The notes beneath the pieces are model-generated. The model saw only the letters and a program-made list of their open reading frames with translations. It searched no databases and had not been told where the DNA came from. From assembly GCA_002633025.1 (NCBI GenBank), contig NMRB01000168.1:440398-504397 (forward strand): a DNA stretch of 64,000 nucleotides, read 5' to 3'. Both the position numbers and the translations under genes were made by a program. Source of the DNA: Notospermus geniculatus (Eukaryota; Nemertea; Pilidiophora; Heteronemertea; Lineidae). Shown here one piece after another: positions 20,950 to 31,949 of the stretch (position 1 is the first letter of the stretch; each line of letters opens with the position of its first letter).

Positions 20950-22385
20950 CTCATGGAAACTTCCATCCCTCGGGCTTCACCATGGTGATGATTTAGGAAC
21001 ATAGGTTGACTTTGAGATCCGCAAGTTTGACACCTGAATAAGATCCTTGAATTCTAGGGGATCCCAGGACAAACCCAGGGCTGAACCACTGGACGGAGAT
21101 GACCATAGGATCACTTGATCTGGCGAGTGCTGGATCTGGAAAAAGAAGTTACTAGGCCTATAGACATGTGCGGTTGATAGTGTACCTATGTTTACAAAGT
21201 TTTTCCAGGGTATTTTTTATTCAAACAGAGATTGCAAGTAAACTGAGCGTATTCATCCCAAATACACAGCACCATCAAATTCACAATTGCCTAGAGTTCA
21301 CGAATATACAAGAAAGATAGCGCGTACTGTATACACAGACGCGTACGGGACCGGCAAAGTTCCAAGAAAATGCAAATGACTTTTCCAAAACTCCGCCATG
21401 GTCCTCCCGTCAGCATGACGTGACGGCGTCACAACACTGTGTGCCATGTGACTTCCATTCCACGACGTCATCCATGCCGTTCTGCCAAACGCACACGCNA
21501 CTCGATTCGATCCATTGCAGTGCACTGTACAGCTGACATGGCAACTTGCAATCCAAGGCTCTTCTGCAACGCGTAATCTGATTGGCTAATATTTGGCACG
21601 TAAACTAAATGGAACAGCCACCTTGAACAGTGTGTAGTGGGTATTGCTGCCTGGGGTAGAAGTCTGTAGTTCGACGGAATGGCGCACTACCCCAGGTAGG
21701 CCTGGATGGGAGGCCTGCTACTATGTGTCTATTGTCTTGGTGCCTTTTCTGTTGAATTATGCTGAAGCTGACATCGTAAACCTTGGCAAATACACCAGAC
21801 TGCTGCAGGAATCCTTGATTGTGTCCAATACTAGCGTCCAATCTTCGAGCAAAGGTGTTCCCTCCTGCACCTACTGGTATTTTGTGCCCATACGGAAACC
21901 CCTTATTGTTATTTCACATCGTTATCGGCGTGGCACTAGCCTGGCCGTCCAGGAACACCCACTCTACACTACAAAATATATCCGTATTCACTTAATCAAC
22001 CGAGATCACTGGCATGATTTAACAGAAAAGAAATGATTTGGTCTGCAAGATGGTGCTCATTTACCAAACTATCTCGAACAACTTGCCCTGGAATACACAA
22101 GTCAAAAAATCAATATTCCTTTGCTGGCTCTGCGATACAACGGCAGGCAGTGCTGGGCCACTTTCTCTTCAGATGAAGCAGCGGCAGTGACCTTGTGTCC
22201 TTGGATCTGATATGCTGAACGTGTCGCTGAATTCAAAATGTTGAATCAAGAGTGACAAATATGGTGTTTCTTGTTGTATGAAATAATGACAGGTTTTAAG
22301 GTGAAAGACATAGCTAATCCTACTGGACTTGATCCCACGGACCCTCGCAAAAGGCATCAACCACCAGCACCTCAAGGGCAGCACG
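20950..22385. other. unassigned; small hairpin at 21636-21702
   Basis: CTGCCTGGGGTAG and CTACCCCAGGTAGG form a short inverted repeat. A stretch at 21340-21500 has CpG and GACGTCA-type words plus ATGCAAAT. One ambiguous base at 21499. Confidence 0.35.
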
Positions 22386-22465
22386 CCTTAAAGCACCACG
22401 GTATTGCCACTTTCTGTCGACAGCTGGCGCCACCGTACCCGTTCTCCAATACTGTAGTTAAGCCT
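22386..22465 (-). mobile_element. fragment of TTAA MITE
   Basis: The stretch TTAAAGCACCACGGTATTGC followed by CACTTTCTGTCGACAG is the reverse complement of the right end of 34160-34371. Confidence 0.5.
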
Positions 22466-22631
22466 TTCGCCCCGTGTTGGAGAATGCATGATCACACTAC
22501 AATGCACGTAGTAGCCTGCGTAGTTTACCAAGTCGTCAGTAGAGGTCTCCCTTAACACGGGTAGGTGTAACGCAGGATTGGGAAGCAAAAAGCAAAAACC
22601 ATCTTCTAAAAAAGATGGTTCAAAGACCCAC

Positions 22632-22684
22632 ATTAAACGAGGCGTCCCTCAGAGGCCACCTTAAACGAGGCGTCCTTTCTTGGT
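22632..22684. repeat. 34-bp duplicated word TTAAACGAGGCGTCC
   Basis: The 15-mer occurs twice, about 34 bp apart. Confidence 0.6.
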
Positions 22685-22704
22685 GTACGGATACTATTTG
22701 GCAA

Positions 22705-22925
22705 TTAAAGGAGCATGGTGTGCGATCTCTGAGAGGTATTTTGACTGCCAACGTAGAGGGAGCCATCTAGCGGCAGTAACAAAACTACAAAAAAGCGTTA
22801 GCCATTGCAAATGTATTTACTATGTCGGGTCCACTTGCCAACAACGTAGTTAGTCCCTGGGGTTGGAGAGTCCACCACTCTCCGACCCTACGGCGATGGT
22901 GGCGCCGGCCGTCGAGAAAAAGGCC
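22705..22925 (+). mobile_element. TTAA MITE, 3'-truncated copy
   Basis: TTAA followed by AGGAGCATGGT, then the same internal order as 34160-34371 (GACGTAGAGGG..CATCTAGCGGCAG, AACAACGTAGTTAGTCC). The right terminus is lost near GTCGAGAAAAAGG. Confidence 0.65.
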
Positions 22926-23370
22926 ACCTCCTGCAAGAAAACTCTTGTCTGGAGTCAAGCATCTTGTATGCTCGTGAAAGTCATCGGCAGCAGCTGCAAA
23001 AGTTCAATGTAAATTAGAAATTGGTTTCCTTCCAACATATTGGCGTATGTGAATAGAGATATGCTCCAATAAGTGTTACTTGGTTTTATAAGGCCATGTG
23101 CATTAAAAGATGCCTTCAGTTTGTGCTAAGAATTTTTTTCCGTCCGTATCAAGCCCATTGGTCGTATGTGACTAGGTCTCTGGATGCACTTTTCATTGTG
23201 TTTATTATTTATAGACTTGTTGCTATAGCAACAGACGTATGCCAGTCCACATTTAGCCAAATTTGCCTGAAATGCATTTCACTTATTTTCATGATAGAAA
23301 AAATCCGTGGGTGTCAGTATTCTCTCACAGCTTGGGAATTTTCTTTATTTCTCATGAAAGAGTCAAATGG

Positions 23371-23570
23371 GTTGTCAGGGTGGTGGAGTGGAAACAGCCA
23401 TGCCTGTCACGTCTGAGGTTCTGGGGTTCAAACTCCAGTTGGAGTCACGTTTCATTGGATAGACAAGACAACTCTCTTTGGCAGGGCATTTTTCTTCGGG
23501 TGGACTGGTTTCCTCCTGCTGTAAATGAACTTGCCTAATATTGTCTATTCTGTTAGTACAGTAATGCTGC
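23371..23570 (+). repeat. tRNA-derived SINE (family B)
   Basis: GTCAGGGTGGTGGAGTGG head, GGGGTTCAAACTCC B box, TTTCCTCCTGCTGTAAATG tail region. Plus orientation. Confidence 0.7.
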
Positions 23571-23641
23571 AATTGGCTCTAATCTCTCGATATTTAAAAC
23601 AATTAATGATTTGCAAGCCAACAGTGAAATAATTGTTACAG

Positions 23642-24031
23642 TTAAACTTCAGGTTTATAGTCTGTTACCGACTTTACACTTCACCCCAGTCTATCCTGAA
23701 ACCTTTCAGTAGAACTCAGATGACTGCCCATTCAATGTTACAATCGCGCATTTCCGACCGGTACTCATTTATACACCTGGGTGGAGAGAGGCCAGTGAGG
23801 CAAAGTTGCCCGAAGTCTCACGCCCAGTGGGATTCGAACCCGGGACCCTCTGGGCCCATCGCACAGAAAGTATGATAGTGCTTTTGGTGTCTACCAGCGG
23901 TTTAGTTAAATGGAAAATGTGTTCGAACTAACTGCCGATAGGTGCCGGTAGCACTATCGAACTTTCTGTGCGGTCGGCCCTGACATGCCTGGCTGCTAGT
24001 CGGAGACCTGAACCACTACACCACCATGGCT
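23642..24031 (-). repeat. tRNA-derived SINE (family A), interrupted by MITE
   Basis: Minus-strand SINE with B box intact (GGGATTCGAACCCGG on plus). Between the B-box and A-box regions a 129-bp inverted-repeat element (23852-23980) has inserted. Confidence 0.8.
23852..23980. mobile_element. 129-bp MITE nested in SINE
   Basis: Ends GGGCCCATCGCACAGAAAGT and (reversed) GGGCCGACCGCACAGAAAGT continue through GATAGTGC. GGGCC termini recall the long element at 39729-41057. The TSD is ambiguous. Confidence 0.75.
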
Positions 24032-24039
24032 CGTCATTG

Positions 24040-25490
24040 TCCCATTGGAGAATGGCTTTCCATGAACCCTCATCCCAACTCAGTTTCACCACTGTTCTCT
24101 CTCAGTTCTACCATGAGCCCCAACACTCTCCAGCCTCAAGCATGCAGTCATATTCCTAGCAATAGCATTGCATACTATAATTACGATTATAGCTAATTAA
24201 CAAGGCATTATCCGATGTGTTTTGTCAGCTTCGCCTACCTCGCTGGAAGCAGCGCAGCGTATCCCCCTGTGGAACGTGTGTGTTGTTGTGTCGAACGTGC
24301 TCGCAGTGCATTGATTTTGTGCTGTACAGTGCTACTTGATGAGTGTTTGCATCATTGGCATTGAAGCTCAACTTTTGTTGCAAACAAGTAATTTGAAGAG
24401 TGAAAGTTAATGGTTACCGTGGAGCAATTTAATGGGAGCGTGGAAGCGTTTAATGATGTGACATGCGTTACTTTGTAACCCAACCACCAGATGGCACTGT
24501 TAGGGATGTTAGGTTTGCCCCAAGAAAGAAGAGAGGAGACCATTTTCTTTGTGGACTGTTTTGTCAAGAGTTGCGCATAAGATACCAGCAAGATTTAAAA
24601 ATCTTGTCTGAGAGAGAACACTGAATCACTAAATTTGGAGACTACTAAAATTTGGAATTGTTGTCATTCCTGGACCAAAAATGACCTCCCTACTGCAACT
24701 ACTCCAACTGTGTTGACAGTATGCGGAAATCCCTGCAGCAATGTGGACGTGGACCGGGGGGAGGGGGGGGGGACAGCACAAAGTCCTGACTCGATCGAAA
24801 CTGCTCTCTGTACAGACAGCATGTTGAAATCCAGCCCCAAATGCTGAAACTTGGGTGGGGATGGGATCCTTTGTACGGAAATTCCCCCACTCTTAAGGAG
24901 TGAGAGATTGGACTAGGCTGATGGACCTGTGGGGCAGACCAATCTCAACTGATTATCTTGTTGTCAGAAAAATTGGGGCAACTTGCTCTCTGACTCAACA
25001 ATCACACATGTCGCATGATGTGTCAAGGTGCAGTCCTGTGGATTTCACAACATATCGAACTTCGGAACTGTAAGTTTGGCTCCGTCAGATCATTGGTACA
25101 GAAAGAGAGGCTTTCTTCATTTGCCACCAGTCAATGACTTCGTATAATAACATAGATCATTCCTGTGCTAAAATAAGGTAGGAGAATAAATGAATGATTA
25201 CTCATGAGGGTAAATTACAGGTGCATGCATCATTAAAGCTTGTTTCTTGTACGAATTACCATCAAGAACGTGGGATCACGGTTATTAAGACACGATATGT
25301 TTAGTACGGAATTCTGCAAAGTATTCAACTGACTGTCATGACTGTTCTTCCCTAATCATGCACTTCGGCAGTTGTGGACCAAAGTTATGCAGCTCATGTT
25401 GAATTAGATGTTTGGGAATCCCGGTGGAAAGCAAAACGTCTAGTCGCTGCAAAAATGTTCCAAGATTAAGCCCAGCTCCCAAGAGAAATC
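24040..25490. other. unassigned; G-run at 24754-24772
   Basis: Contains a G-rich run (CCGGGGGGAGGGGGGGGGG) with potential to form a quadruplex. No supported gene or mobile element. Confidence 0.4.
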
Positions 25491-25495
25491 TGAGA

Positions 25496-25765
25496 TACAG
25501 TTGACCTACCTTCCGCACCGTCTGCCATCCACGTACCACATGCAGCGTCATGCGTGTACCATCCTCATATCTTTCGCAGACGTCGCGCACCGCCATGGAA
25601 GGCATGCAGTGAAGACGTAACGTCATTCGCCTGTGGTGCGCAGACGTCATGCAGTAGAGACTCAAGTGACGTACCCATCATACGCAGGGAATTGAAGTGT
25701 ACCTTCCTCGTGACGTACGCGGAAGGTACGCGGATAAAGGTAGGTCAATTGTGCTCCGTACTGTA
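25496..25765. mobile_element. pogo/mariner-like MITE (CAGTACGC family), copy 1
   Basis: TA plus shortened left end (TACAGTTGACCTACCTTCC) and right end CTCCGTACTGTA. The internal order matches copies at 29299 and 31643: TACCTTCCGC, GTACCACATGCAGC, TGGAAGGCATGCAGTGAAGA. Confidence 0.7.
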
Positions 25766-25849
25766 CATACGTGATTACATCTGACGGTACCCTCTCTACC
25801 CACGCTGTTGAGGAGAGTAATGCAACCCATACGAATGGCGGAACAGCTT

Positions 25850-25999
25850 TTAGAGGCAAATGTATGACCTTAGGATAGCAGGTGCTGTCATTTCCTTGTC
25901 CACCACTCTGATCACCAGTATAGCTTCCCCTTTGTCAAACTCAATTGTCCTGACCTCATAATCCTGCCTACTCTCATGACGCATTCCACCTGCATCCAT
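25850..25999 (-). CDS. coding-like frame, Calx-beta-like signature
   Basis: A 49-codon minus frame from MDAGGMRHES contains QDYEVRTIEFDKGEAILVIR then VVDKEM, and is open for six more codons upstream (STTDIV). The succession DY-x-V..I-x-F-x-x-GE-x4-I-x-V-x-D matches the beta-strand/GE-turn/acidic pattern of Calx-beta repeats (Na/Ca exchangers, integrin beta4, adhesion proteins). A second, diverged piece on the same strand (about 26295-26360; EIIVTDTGGVRSP) resembles the start (DIVMDAGGMRH), as in tandem domains. Neither stretch has convincing splice sites and stops interrupt both. Could be decayed exons or chance. Confidence 0.22.
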   Translation of the reverse strand: MDAGGMRHESRQDYEVRTIEFDKGEAILVIRVVDKEMTAPAILRSYICL

Positions 26000-26400
26000 C
26001 ACAATGTCAGTCGTGGACCATTATACTCTGTAACCTTCTACTCCGTAACCTTCGTTTCGCTGAAAAGAAGATCTCTTAACTCACAATAGTATGGAATTCC
26101 TTGAGATGACGTGACTGATACCATCAGACAGTGGTGATCCTTCCAGTGTTTTCTTCTGATTGGTTCTTCATGAAGAATACCTTTTGCCATTTCCCCATCT
26201 TGGGAGGAGGGGACATACTTCCAGGAGGTGATTAAGTGCACTGACGGGATATCCTATATATCTGCATAATTTACCATGTGACACAACCGTATCAATGTCC
26301 TGCATCCGGACTCCGCACTCCACCTGTATCCGTCACAATAATTTCATTAGCGGCCATTATACTCCGTAACCTCCCCTTCACCCCGAAAGAAGGAGTTCTT
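25955..26400. repeat. diverged ~85-bp direct repeat, ~345 bp apart
   Basis: TCCACCTGYATCCRTCACAA and CCATTATACTCYGTAACC occur in the same order near 25985-26050 and 26318-26380. The interval includes the coding-like frame above. Confidence 0.5.
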
Positions 26401-27499
26401 ATCAAAGCTTTACAAATTATCCTGGTGTAAATCGTGTTATTTTTGCCATATGTCACGACTGCCTGGTCACAAGGTGCATCATCTGGAACCATCATCATCA
26501 GTCTTCCCATTACACCGGTTGAACTGAGCTGTAACGGAGCTATTGATCTGTGGAGGCTGAGTCTTTGAGCAGGGGCGAAAAGGGTGCAGGAATTGGCAGC
26601 TGAACTTAGTACAGTGCAGCCCTCCAACGAAAAAAGCAGATCTCTGTGACACCCCGCAGTAAGTGCTCAGACTGGCCAGATCGTCCAGTGGTAGGCAGCC
26701 TGCCGCTTTGGACACTCCTACTAAACTGAAGGGGTGATTGTCGTCCACTCTGAACCCTGACCCCTGGCCCCTATCCCACAACCCTTGATACCTGGCCGCC
26801 TACTCCTGACCCCAAAGCCTACTCTTAATCCTAACATCCTAACCCTAACCCCTGACCCTTACAGGCAGCCATTACCCCTAGATACTGGGTACCCTGTTCC
26901 ATAGGATAGACGACATTGACACCTTTTACTCTACTGAGGGGTGATGAAGAATCTGAATGCGGGAGAATGCTATGACCCGACGATCAAATGAAAGCACAGT
27001 TGGTCTTGTCTCGAACCCAGAAAACCTCAGAAGGTCCTTGGGTAGAGTCAGAAAGCCTAAAAATTTTATTCTGTGCGTGGTGACTGGTGTTGTACAATGC
27101 CGCACAGCTACCTTTCGTCACCTATGAACTCAGTCTCATCTTCTTGACTCGTATGACCTCACGAGATTTCTTGGGCGATTGTGCGTAGTTTCTGCATCAT
27201 TCATAAGCATCAAATTCAAAGGGCATTGATTTCAGACAAGTACTTGTGGTAGTACAAGGGTGAGTAAATCCGGGGGCTGGAAAACCCAGGATTTTCTTCC
27301 AGTGTAGGCACCTTGCAACAATAGCTTGCAAAGGCTAATGCCCCTTGATAATTGGTGTTACTACGCACATGCAGAGGTGGTGCTCGTTGTGAGTTGGATT
27401 TTTCTTGCTGTCTCGGAAGATTTAGCTGCACTCTGAGAAATTACGGCTCACACAGTCAATGACGGAGTCGAAATACTTGTTCTGAGTAGGAACCTGGCC
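26400..27499. other. unassigned
   Basis: Short CTAACCC-type words near 26820-26860 are too few and irregular to call telomeric. No other signal. Confidence 0.35.
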
Positions 27500-27640
27500 A
27501 CAAGTGTCACACTGGTATAGTGAAAATGTTGGAGCCTTTCACCTCTGATGTTGTGGTTGGATTCCTGGTCATGCCCATTCTTTATCCCATGGACAGGGTG
27601 AATCTCTTCGTTACTTCCGCATTTGCATTGAATAAATCGC
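27500..27640 (+). repeat. diverged tRNA-derived SINE (family B)
   Basis: ACTGGTATAGTGAAAATG (A-box region) and GTGGTTGGATTCCTGG (B box) in the same arrangement as family B, followed by TCTTTATCCCATGGACAGGG. Confidence 0.45.
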
Positions 27641-28462
27641 CTGTGATGTCTGTTTAGCCGATAACGGTGCATTTGGGCTACAGCGCCTGATTTCGTATTC
27701 TCGCCCCAAGTACACTTGAGATCAACTCGAAGTGTTCCTCTCACAAAAAAGTCCTCGTCTTTTGACCAGACCCCATCCAATCACCTTGTGATCCATGCCA
27801 TATTCAGTGTCTCCCTAAATATCTCATGTCCTCTTAATCTCGAGTCCTCCCACCTTACGCCGATCACGTCATCCTACCGCCGCAAAGTGCCGTCCGGACA
27901 CGTTACGCATCTTAAATAGCCTTCTTGCCATGGGCGAAATCCTGGGATAGAGTTGCAGGTATTCAATTCTGCTGATTCATGGGCATTGCGATCTACAGCA
28001 AGGGACTGGGCGTTTGTTTCCGTATTCGAAGGAACTGTTGGAGATCAGAAGTTTTAGCACGTGCTCTGAACGAGATGCAGACAATTGTTGCGACTGCCTT
28101 GATCATTTCATCAGCTCTCCTACCTGTCGGGAATTTGAAATTAGCTTTGCGGAATTCTGTACGTCATGACTAGGACAAGATGTCTACCTGCTCAGTCAGT
28201 CCTACAAGCTGCCACCTTTGGCACCACAATGACGATCAAGAGCCAGCCATCTTGCTCAGGGCGTGCTGGCTAATGCTTGGACCATTACCCGCCAACCTAA
28301 CGGCCTCAACCCATGTGGAGTTGGACAGGAGCACGACAATCCTACAAGAGGATGTGCCAAAAATGTGGACTTAGAGTCCCAAAACCAGTACCTGGTCCAA
28401 GCACTTCAGAGGTAGCATAACCTTGGCAGTGCAGTAACCTTGGGACATGCCTAAAGATCATC
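27640..28462. other. unassigned
   Basis: Short frames only. Confidence 0.35.
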
Positions 28463-28851
28463 CAAAGACAGGGCTCAAAATTCACTGCAGCCATCGCGGC
28501 AATTGCCACAGAATTCGGCGATTTTGCCACCAATTACTCCTGTTGTCTGCGGCCATGGATTGCCGCCGGAGGTTGGAAAGTTCACTTGACCTAATCGTTG
28601 CGCCATCTACTACGCAGATCGAACTAAACACAGCTCTTTATGTTGCGTGCGTTGCAAGTCCTAATCGTCACGCCATCTCTACTACGCAGATCGAACTAAA
28701 GTCCTAACGATGTTGACTAATTGTCACGCCATCTCTAGTCTGTATATCGAACTAAAGGATGGAAATGGCCAGAGAAGAGCCCAATCTTTTCGGGCCATTT
28801 TCTGAAAAATGCCCACCGAATGACTTTGGGGAGTTTTGAGCCCTACAAAGA
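28463..28851. mobile_element. 377-bp element, CAGGGCTC ends, 6-bp TSD
   Basis: Element 28469-28845: starts CAGGGCTCAAAATTC, ends with the reverse of TAGGGCTCAAAACTC. CAAAGA directly flanks both ends (28463-28468, 28846-28851). Inside, a CACGCCATCTCTACTACGCA unit ending ATCGAACTAAA is repeated three times (about 28601, 28669 and 28725). Confidence 0.75.
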
Positions 28852-29210
28852 CAAGAATGAAGGTCAAGCCTATGAACTTATCATGAAAGTACTTCATCCA
28901 AGTTGAGGTCTCTCCCTGATAGTACAGTCAGTTCTTCCACACTCGTAATATTCTTCAACAAGCATCCTTCATGTCAACTACTTAGCTATCAGCCCTACTT
29001 ACATCCAAGGACGTTCTCGTATTAACATCTCCACGTATTTATACACCAAGAAAAATCTATTCCTGCCGTACATAGTATCAATCTGTGTATATCCGACGGT
29101 AGGAATACACATGATGCATTACCGGGGCTAATCAATAGTNTCCGATCATGGGGAATCCCCTTCTCAACGATGTGGTTGCGTACAAGCCTGGGCGCGAAAT
29201 TTGAAATCAG

Positions 29211-29287
29211 GACGGTGATTACCGTCTTTTAGCACCCAAGCGTATACGTATGCGCAAGACGGTGATTACCGTCCTTTAGCACCGAAG
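29211..29287. repeat. two copies of a quasi-palindromic 25-mer
   Basis: GACGGTGATTACCGTC followed by TTTAGCACC occurs at 29211 and 29258 (47-bp spacing). Each unit is itself nearly palindromic. Confidence 0.6.
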
Positions 29288-29298
29288 GTGTTAAGAGG

Positions 29299-29588
29299 TA
29301 CAGTACCAGTACGCTTCAAATTGACCGACCTTCCGCGACCGTGTCCAATCCGCGTACCAAATACAGCATTATGAGTGTACCGTCGTCCTATCTTCCGCGG
29401 ACGTCGCGCACCGCCGTGGAAGGCACGCAGTGAAGACGTAACATCATTTGCTCGTGATGCACGAATGTCACGCACAAGAGACAAGTGACATACTTGTACC
29501 GTACGCAATGAATTGAAGCGTACCTGTCGCATGATGTACAGGGAAGGTACACGGATAACAGTAGGTCAATATTGTGCAACGTGCCGTA
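29299..29588. mobile_element. pogo/mariner-like MITE (CAGTACGC family), copy 2
   Basis: Left TACAGTACCAGTACGCTTC, right GCAACGTGCCGTA, with the same interior as copies 1 and 3 including GACGTCGCGCACCGCC. Confidence 0.7.
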
Positions 29589-29656
29589 GCTTCAAGCCCA
29601 ATGTGACAGATGTTTGTTTCTATTCCTCAGGGTTCCTTCACAACTAGTAAGAGAAA

Positions 29657-30037
29657 GTGATAGTAGCCAAATGTGTGGTGTGCTCTGAGCTAATCTATCC
29701 AACTGTTGGCAGTGGAGAGTCCCTCTTATTGGCACTCCAGCACTCCAGCACTCCCTGTCGCTTGTGTGGTACGAATGAAAATGATGACCGACTGGAGGAA
29801 TGTGTCGCATGCCCCACACTTGAGCCTCTCCATCTGCTCCATAGACATGGTTCTCTGTCACCCAGTTGGTTGTTCAGCACTGCCTGCTTCCCCGCAGTCT
29901 CTCACCCAGATGAAACATCACCTCCAATAATGAGCTGGTATAGATGTGGCTTAGATGATCATGGAATTGTGCCCTCCAGGTCCGCACTCAGCTATTATGA
30001 TACACTACCGGGAAGCTGCTCTGTTAATTCAATGTAA
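29657..30037 (+). CDS. unclassified 126-codon frame with paired CxxC motifs
   Basis: The frame contains AKCVVCSELIY near residue 7 and CRLCGTNENDDRLEECVACP near residues 34-53, a spacing reminiscent of PHD or RING-type zinc fingers, but the expected downstream His/Cys pairs are not clearly placed. Codon use is unremarkable, the opposite strand is also open for about 89 codons, and a short CACTCCAG repeat lies within it. More likely chance or a relic than a working gene. Confidence 0.13.
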   Translation: MIVAKCVVCSELIYPTVGSGESLLLALQHSSTPCRLCGTNENDDRLEECVACPTLEPLHLLHRHGSLSPSWLFSTACFPAVSHPDETSPPIMSWYRCGLDDHGIVPSRSALSYYDTLPGSCSVNSM

Positions 30038-30372
30038 AATCATTAGTGGTACGAGGTGGATGCCGATAGGGGTAGCACCCTTACCAACGTTGGTCAGGTC
30101 ATGTCTTCGTGTTGTGTTGTTGGGCTGGATGTAGGGGATTCCCTGTAACGGTCGGGCAGGGAAGAAACCATGTGACTGTGTCATCTCTTTGTCTGGTCTA
30201 TGAGAATGCTGTTTGTGTCAGTTGTTTGCACCAAAATGTTCGAAGAACCTCTGGCAGCTTTGGCCTGTAGGCAGGCAGTTTGGAGCTCAAATTTGTGTTG
30301 TGTCACTGTCAGGGCATGGGCCGAAGGATAGAAAACTGACACTTCTAGTATATATGCTCTTTCTCCATGATC
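30038..30372. other. unassigned
   Basis: Nothing supported. Confidence 0.4.
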
Positions 30373-30473
30373 AGATCTAAGCTTTCGGAGTGCCAGGACA
30401 CATCTTCAGAAGACGTGTCCTGCCAGGACATGTCTTCAGAAGACGTGTCCTGGCACTCCGAAAGCATAGATCT
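30373..30473. repeat. 101-bp near-perfect palindrome
   Basis: AGATCTAAGCTTTCGGAGTG at the left is mirrored at the right end, with two head-to-tail copies of CCAGGACAYRTCTTCAGAAG-type units in the middle, each itself palindromic around TCTTCAGAAGA. Could extrude as a cruciform; possibly a MITE without visible TSD. Confidence 0.85.
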
Positions 30474-30479
30474 CTAAAA

Positions 30480-31015
30480 GTGCATACTTTGTTGCCCAAC
30501 ACTGGTTTTCGGATCGTCGTCTTTGGACATTGACTACATTCTTACTCCACATGCATCATTTAGCCACCGTGAGCGAGACATCGACACAGAAATTTCTGAT
30601 CTTCTCTAGAGTTCAGTGCATCATCTGGACAAACCCATCACCATCGCTCTATTACTTCGTTCCGCCACCCGGGACTGTCTCGACACCCTAAATCTATGTC
30701 TGAAACCAAACTGCGGTGTCTATCGTTGGGGCGCTACTGCACTGTTGTGGAACCAACATTGATTATTTTGTACATCGCCTTGATGGCTGCTGCAGACTTG
30801 CCATCTGATGGGTGCAATGTCCTGAAAATGATGTGAGATGAGGGAAACCTGAAGCTTTGATCTTTGACCTTTGTCGTAGTGTTTTGGGCATGGAACTCAC
30901 AGGCGGAGAGAGTTTTGCTGAGGCGGAGAGGGATCTCATATCCTGCTGACAAGTGTCGGGACAGAACAACCCCAATTCGTGCCCTCCTTTAGCCCCAAGG
31001 CAACTGCAATGAGTA
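30480..31015. other. unassigned
   Basis: Short frames only; no supported feature. Confidence 0.35.
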
Positions 31016-31020
31016 TAAGT

Positions 31021-31253
31021 AAAGTTTGGATTTATAGTCTGATATCAACAACGGTAGAGGTGTCATCCGACTTTACACTTTAACACCAGTCTATCCTGAA
31101 ACCTTTCAGTAGAACTCTGATGAGCTGCTCATTTAGCAGTACAATCTGAGCTTTTCCAACCGGTACCCAGTGAGGCAGAGAATTGCCCAAAGTCTCATGC
31201 CCAGTGGGATTCCGCTAGTCGGAGACCCAAACCACTACACCACCGTGGCTCCT
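31021..31253 (-). repeat. tRNA-derived SINE (family A), internally deleted
   Basis: Same tail (TATAGTCTGATATCAAC on plus) and head (CACTACACCACCGTGGCTC) as the other family A copies, but the B-box segment is missing: GTGGGATTCCGCTAGTCGG joins sequences normally separated. A transcriptionally dead copy by loss of the B box. Confidence 0.8.
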
Positions 31254-31602
31254 CAATGACATCGTCACCTTTGCATGTAAGGCGACACGTACTGCTCGCC
31301 TGCCTTTTCAACGCGGTTTCTTAAATACCATCCCTGATTAAACCCCACCTTCCGTTATCGATCGTGTATTCGATCCCATTGATTATCTAGTCAGTCAAAA
31401 GCACGATGCGTCAAGGTCCTTCAGAATGGAAATTTCATGTATTTACTTCAATGTAGTGATGCTCATTTATCTGCTTCTGATCTGATATTCTATCGGCAAT
31501 ACTTTCAATTCAATACTAGTCATGCCAGTCTGTGTTATCTGTGTGTTATATAGATCTGTTTGAGATTGGCAGCTTGGAAGTAGAACCTCACAGGTTCTTT
31601 GG

Positions 31603-31944
31603 TACAGTACGCTGCACAATTGAACCTCACAGGTTACTTTGGTACAGTACGCTGCACAATTGGCCTACCTTCCGCACCGCGTACCATCCCCCACGTACCA
31701 CATGCAGCATCTTGGGCGTCCTCCTGTCTTCCGTGGATGTCGCCCGGCGCCTTGGAAGGCATGCGATGAAGACGTCACATCATTTGCCTCTGTGCGCGGA
31801 CGTCACGCAGAAGAGACGCATGACATACTTGTACCATTAAGAACTCACCATCATTACCATACGTAATGAAGTGAAATGTACCTTCTGCGTGAGGTACGCA
31901 GAAGGTATGCAGATAAAAGTAGGTGAATTTTGCAGCGTACTGTA
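31603..31944. mobile_element. pogo/mariner-like MITE, copy 3, with duplicated left end
   Basis: Main element 31643-31944 (TACAGTACGCTGCACAATTG ... GCAGCGTACTGTA). The left terminus plus flank is tandemly duplicated with a 40-bp period (31603 and 31643). Confidence 0.75.
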
Positions 31945-31949
31945 ATCCT

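Noticed and set aside
22870-22925. CpG-rich promoter
   Set aside because: It is part of the TTAA MITE body also seen at 34290-34350.
26820-26870. telomere-like CTAACCC words
   Set aside because: Only a few irregular words (ACCCTAACCCCTGACCC); not a telomeric array.
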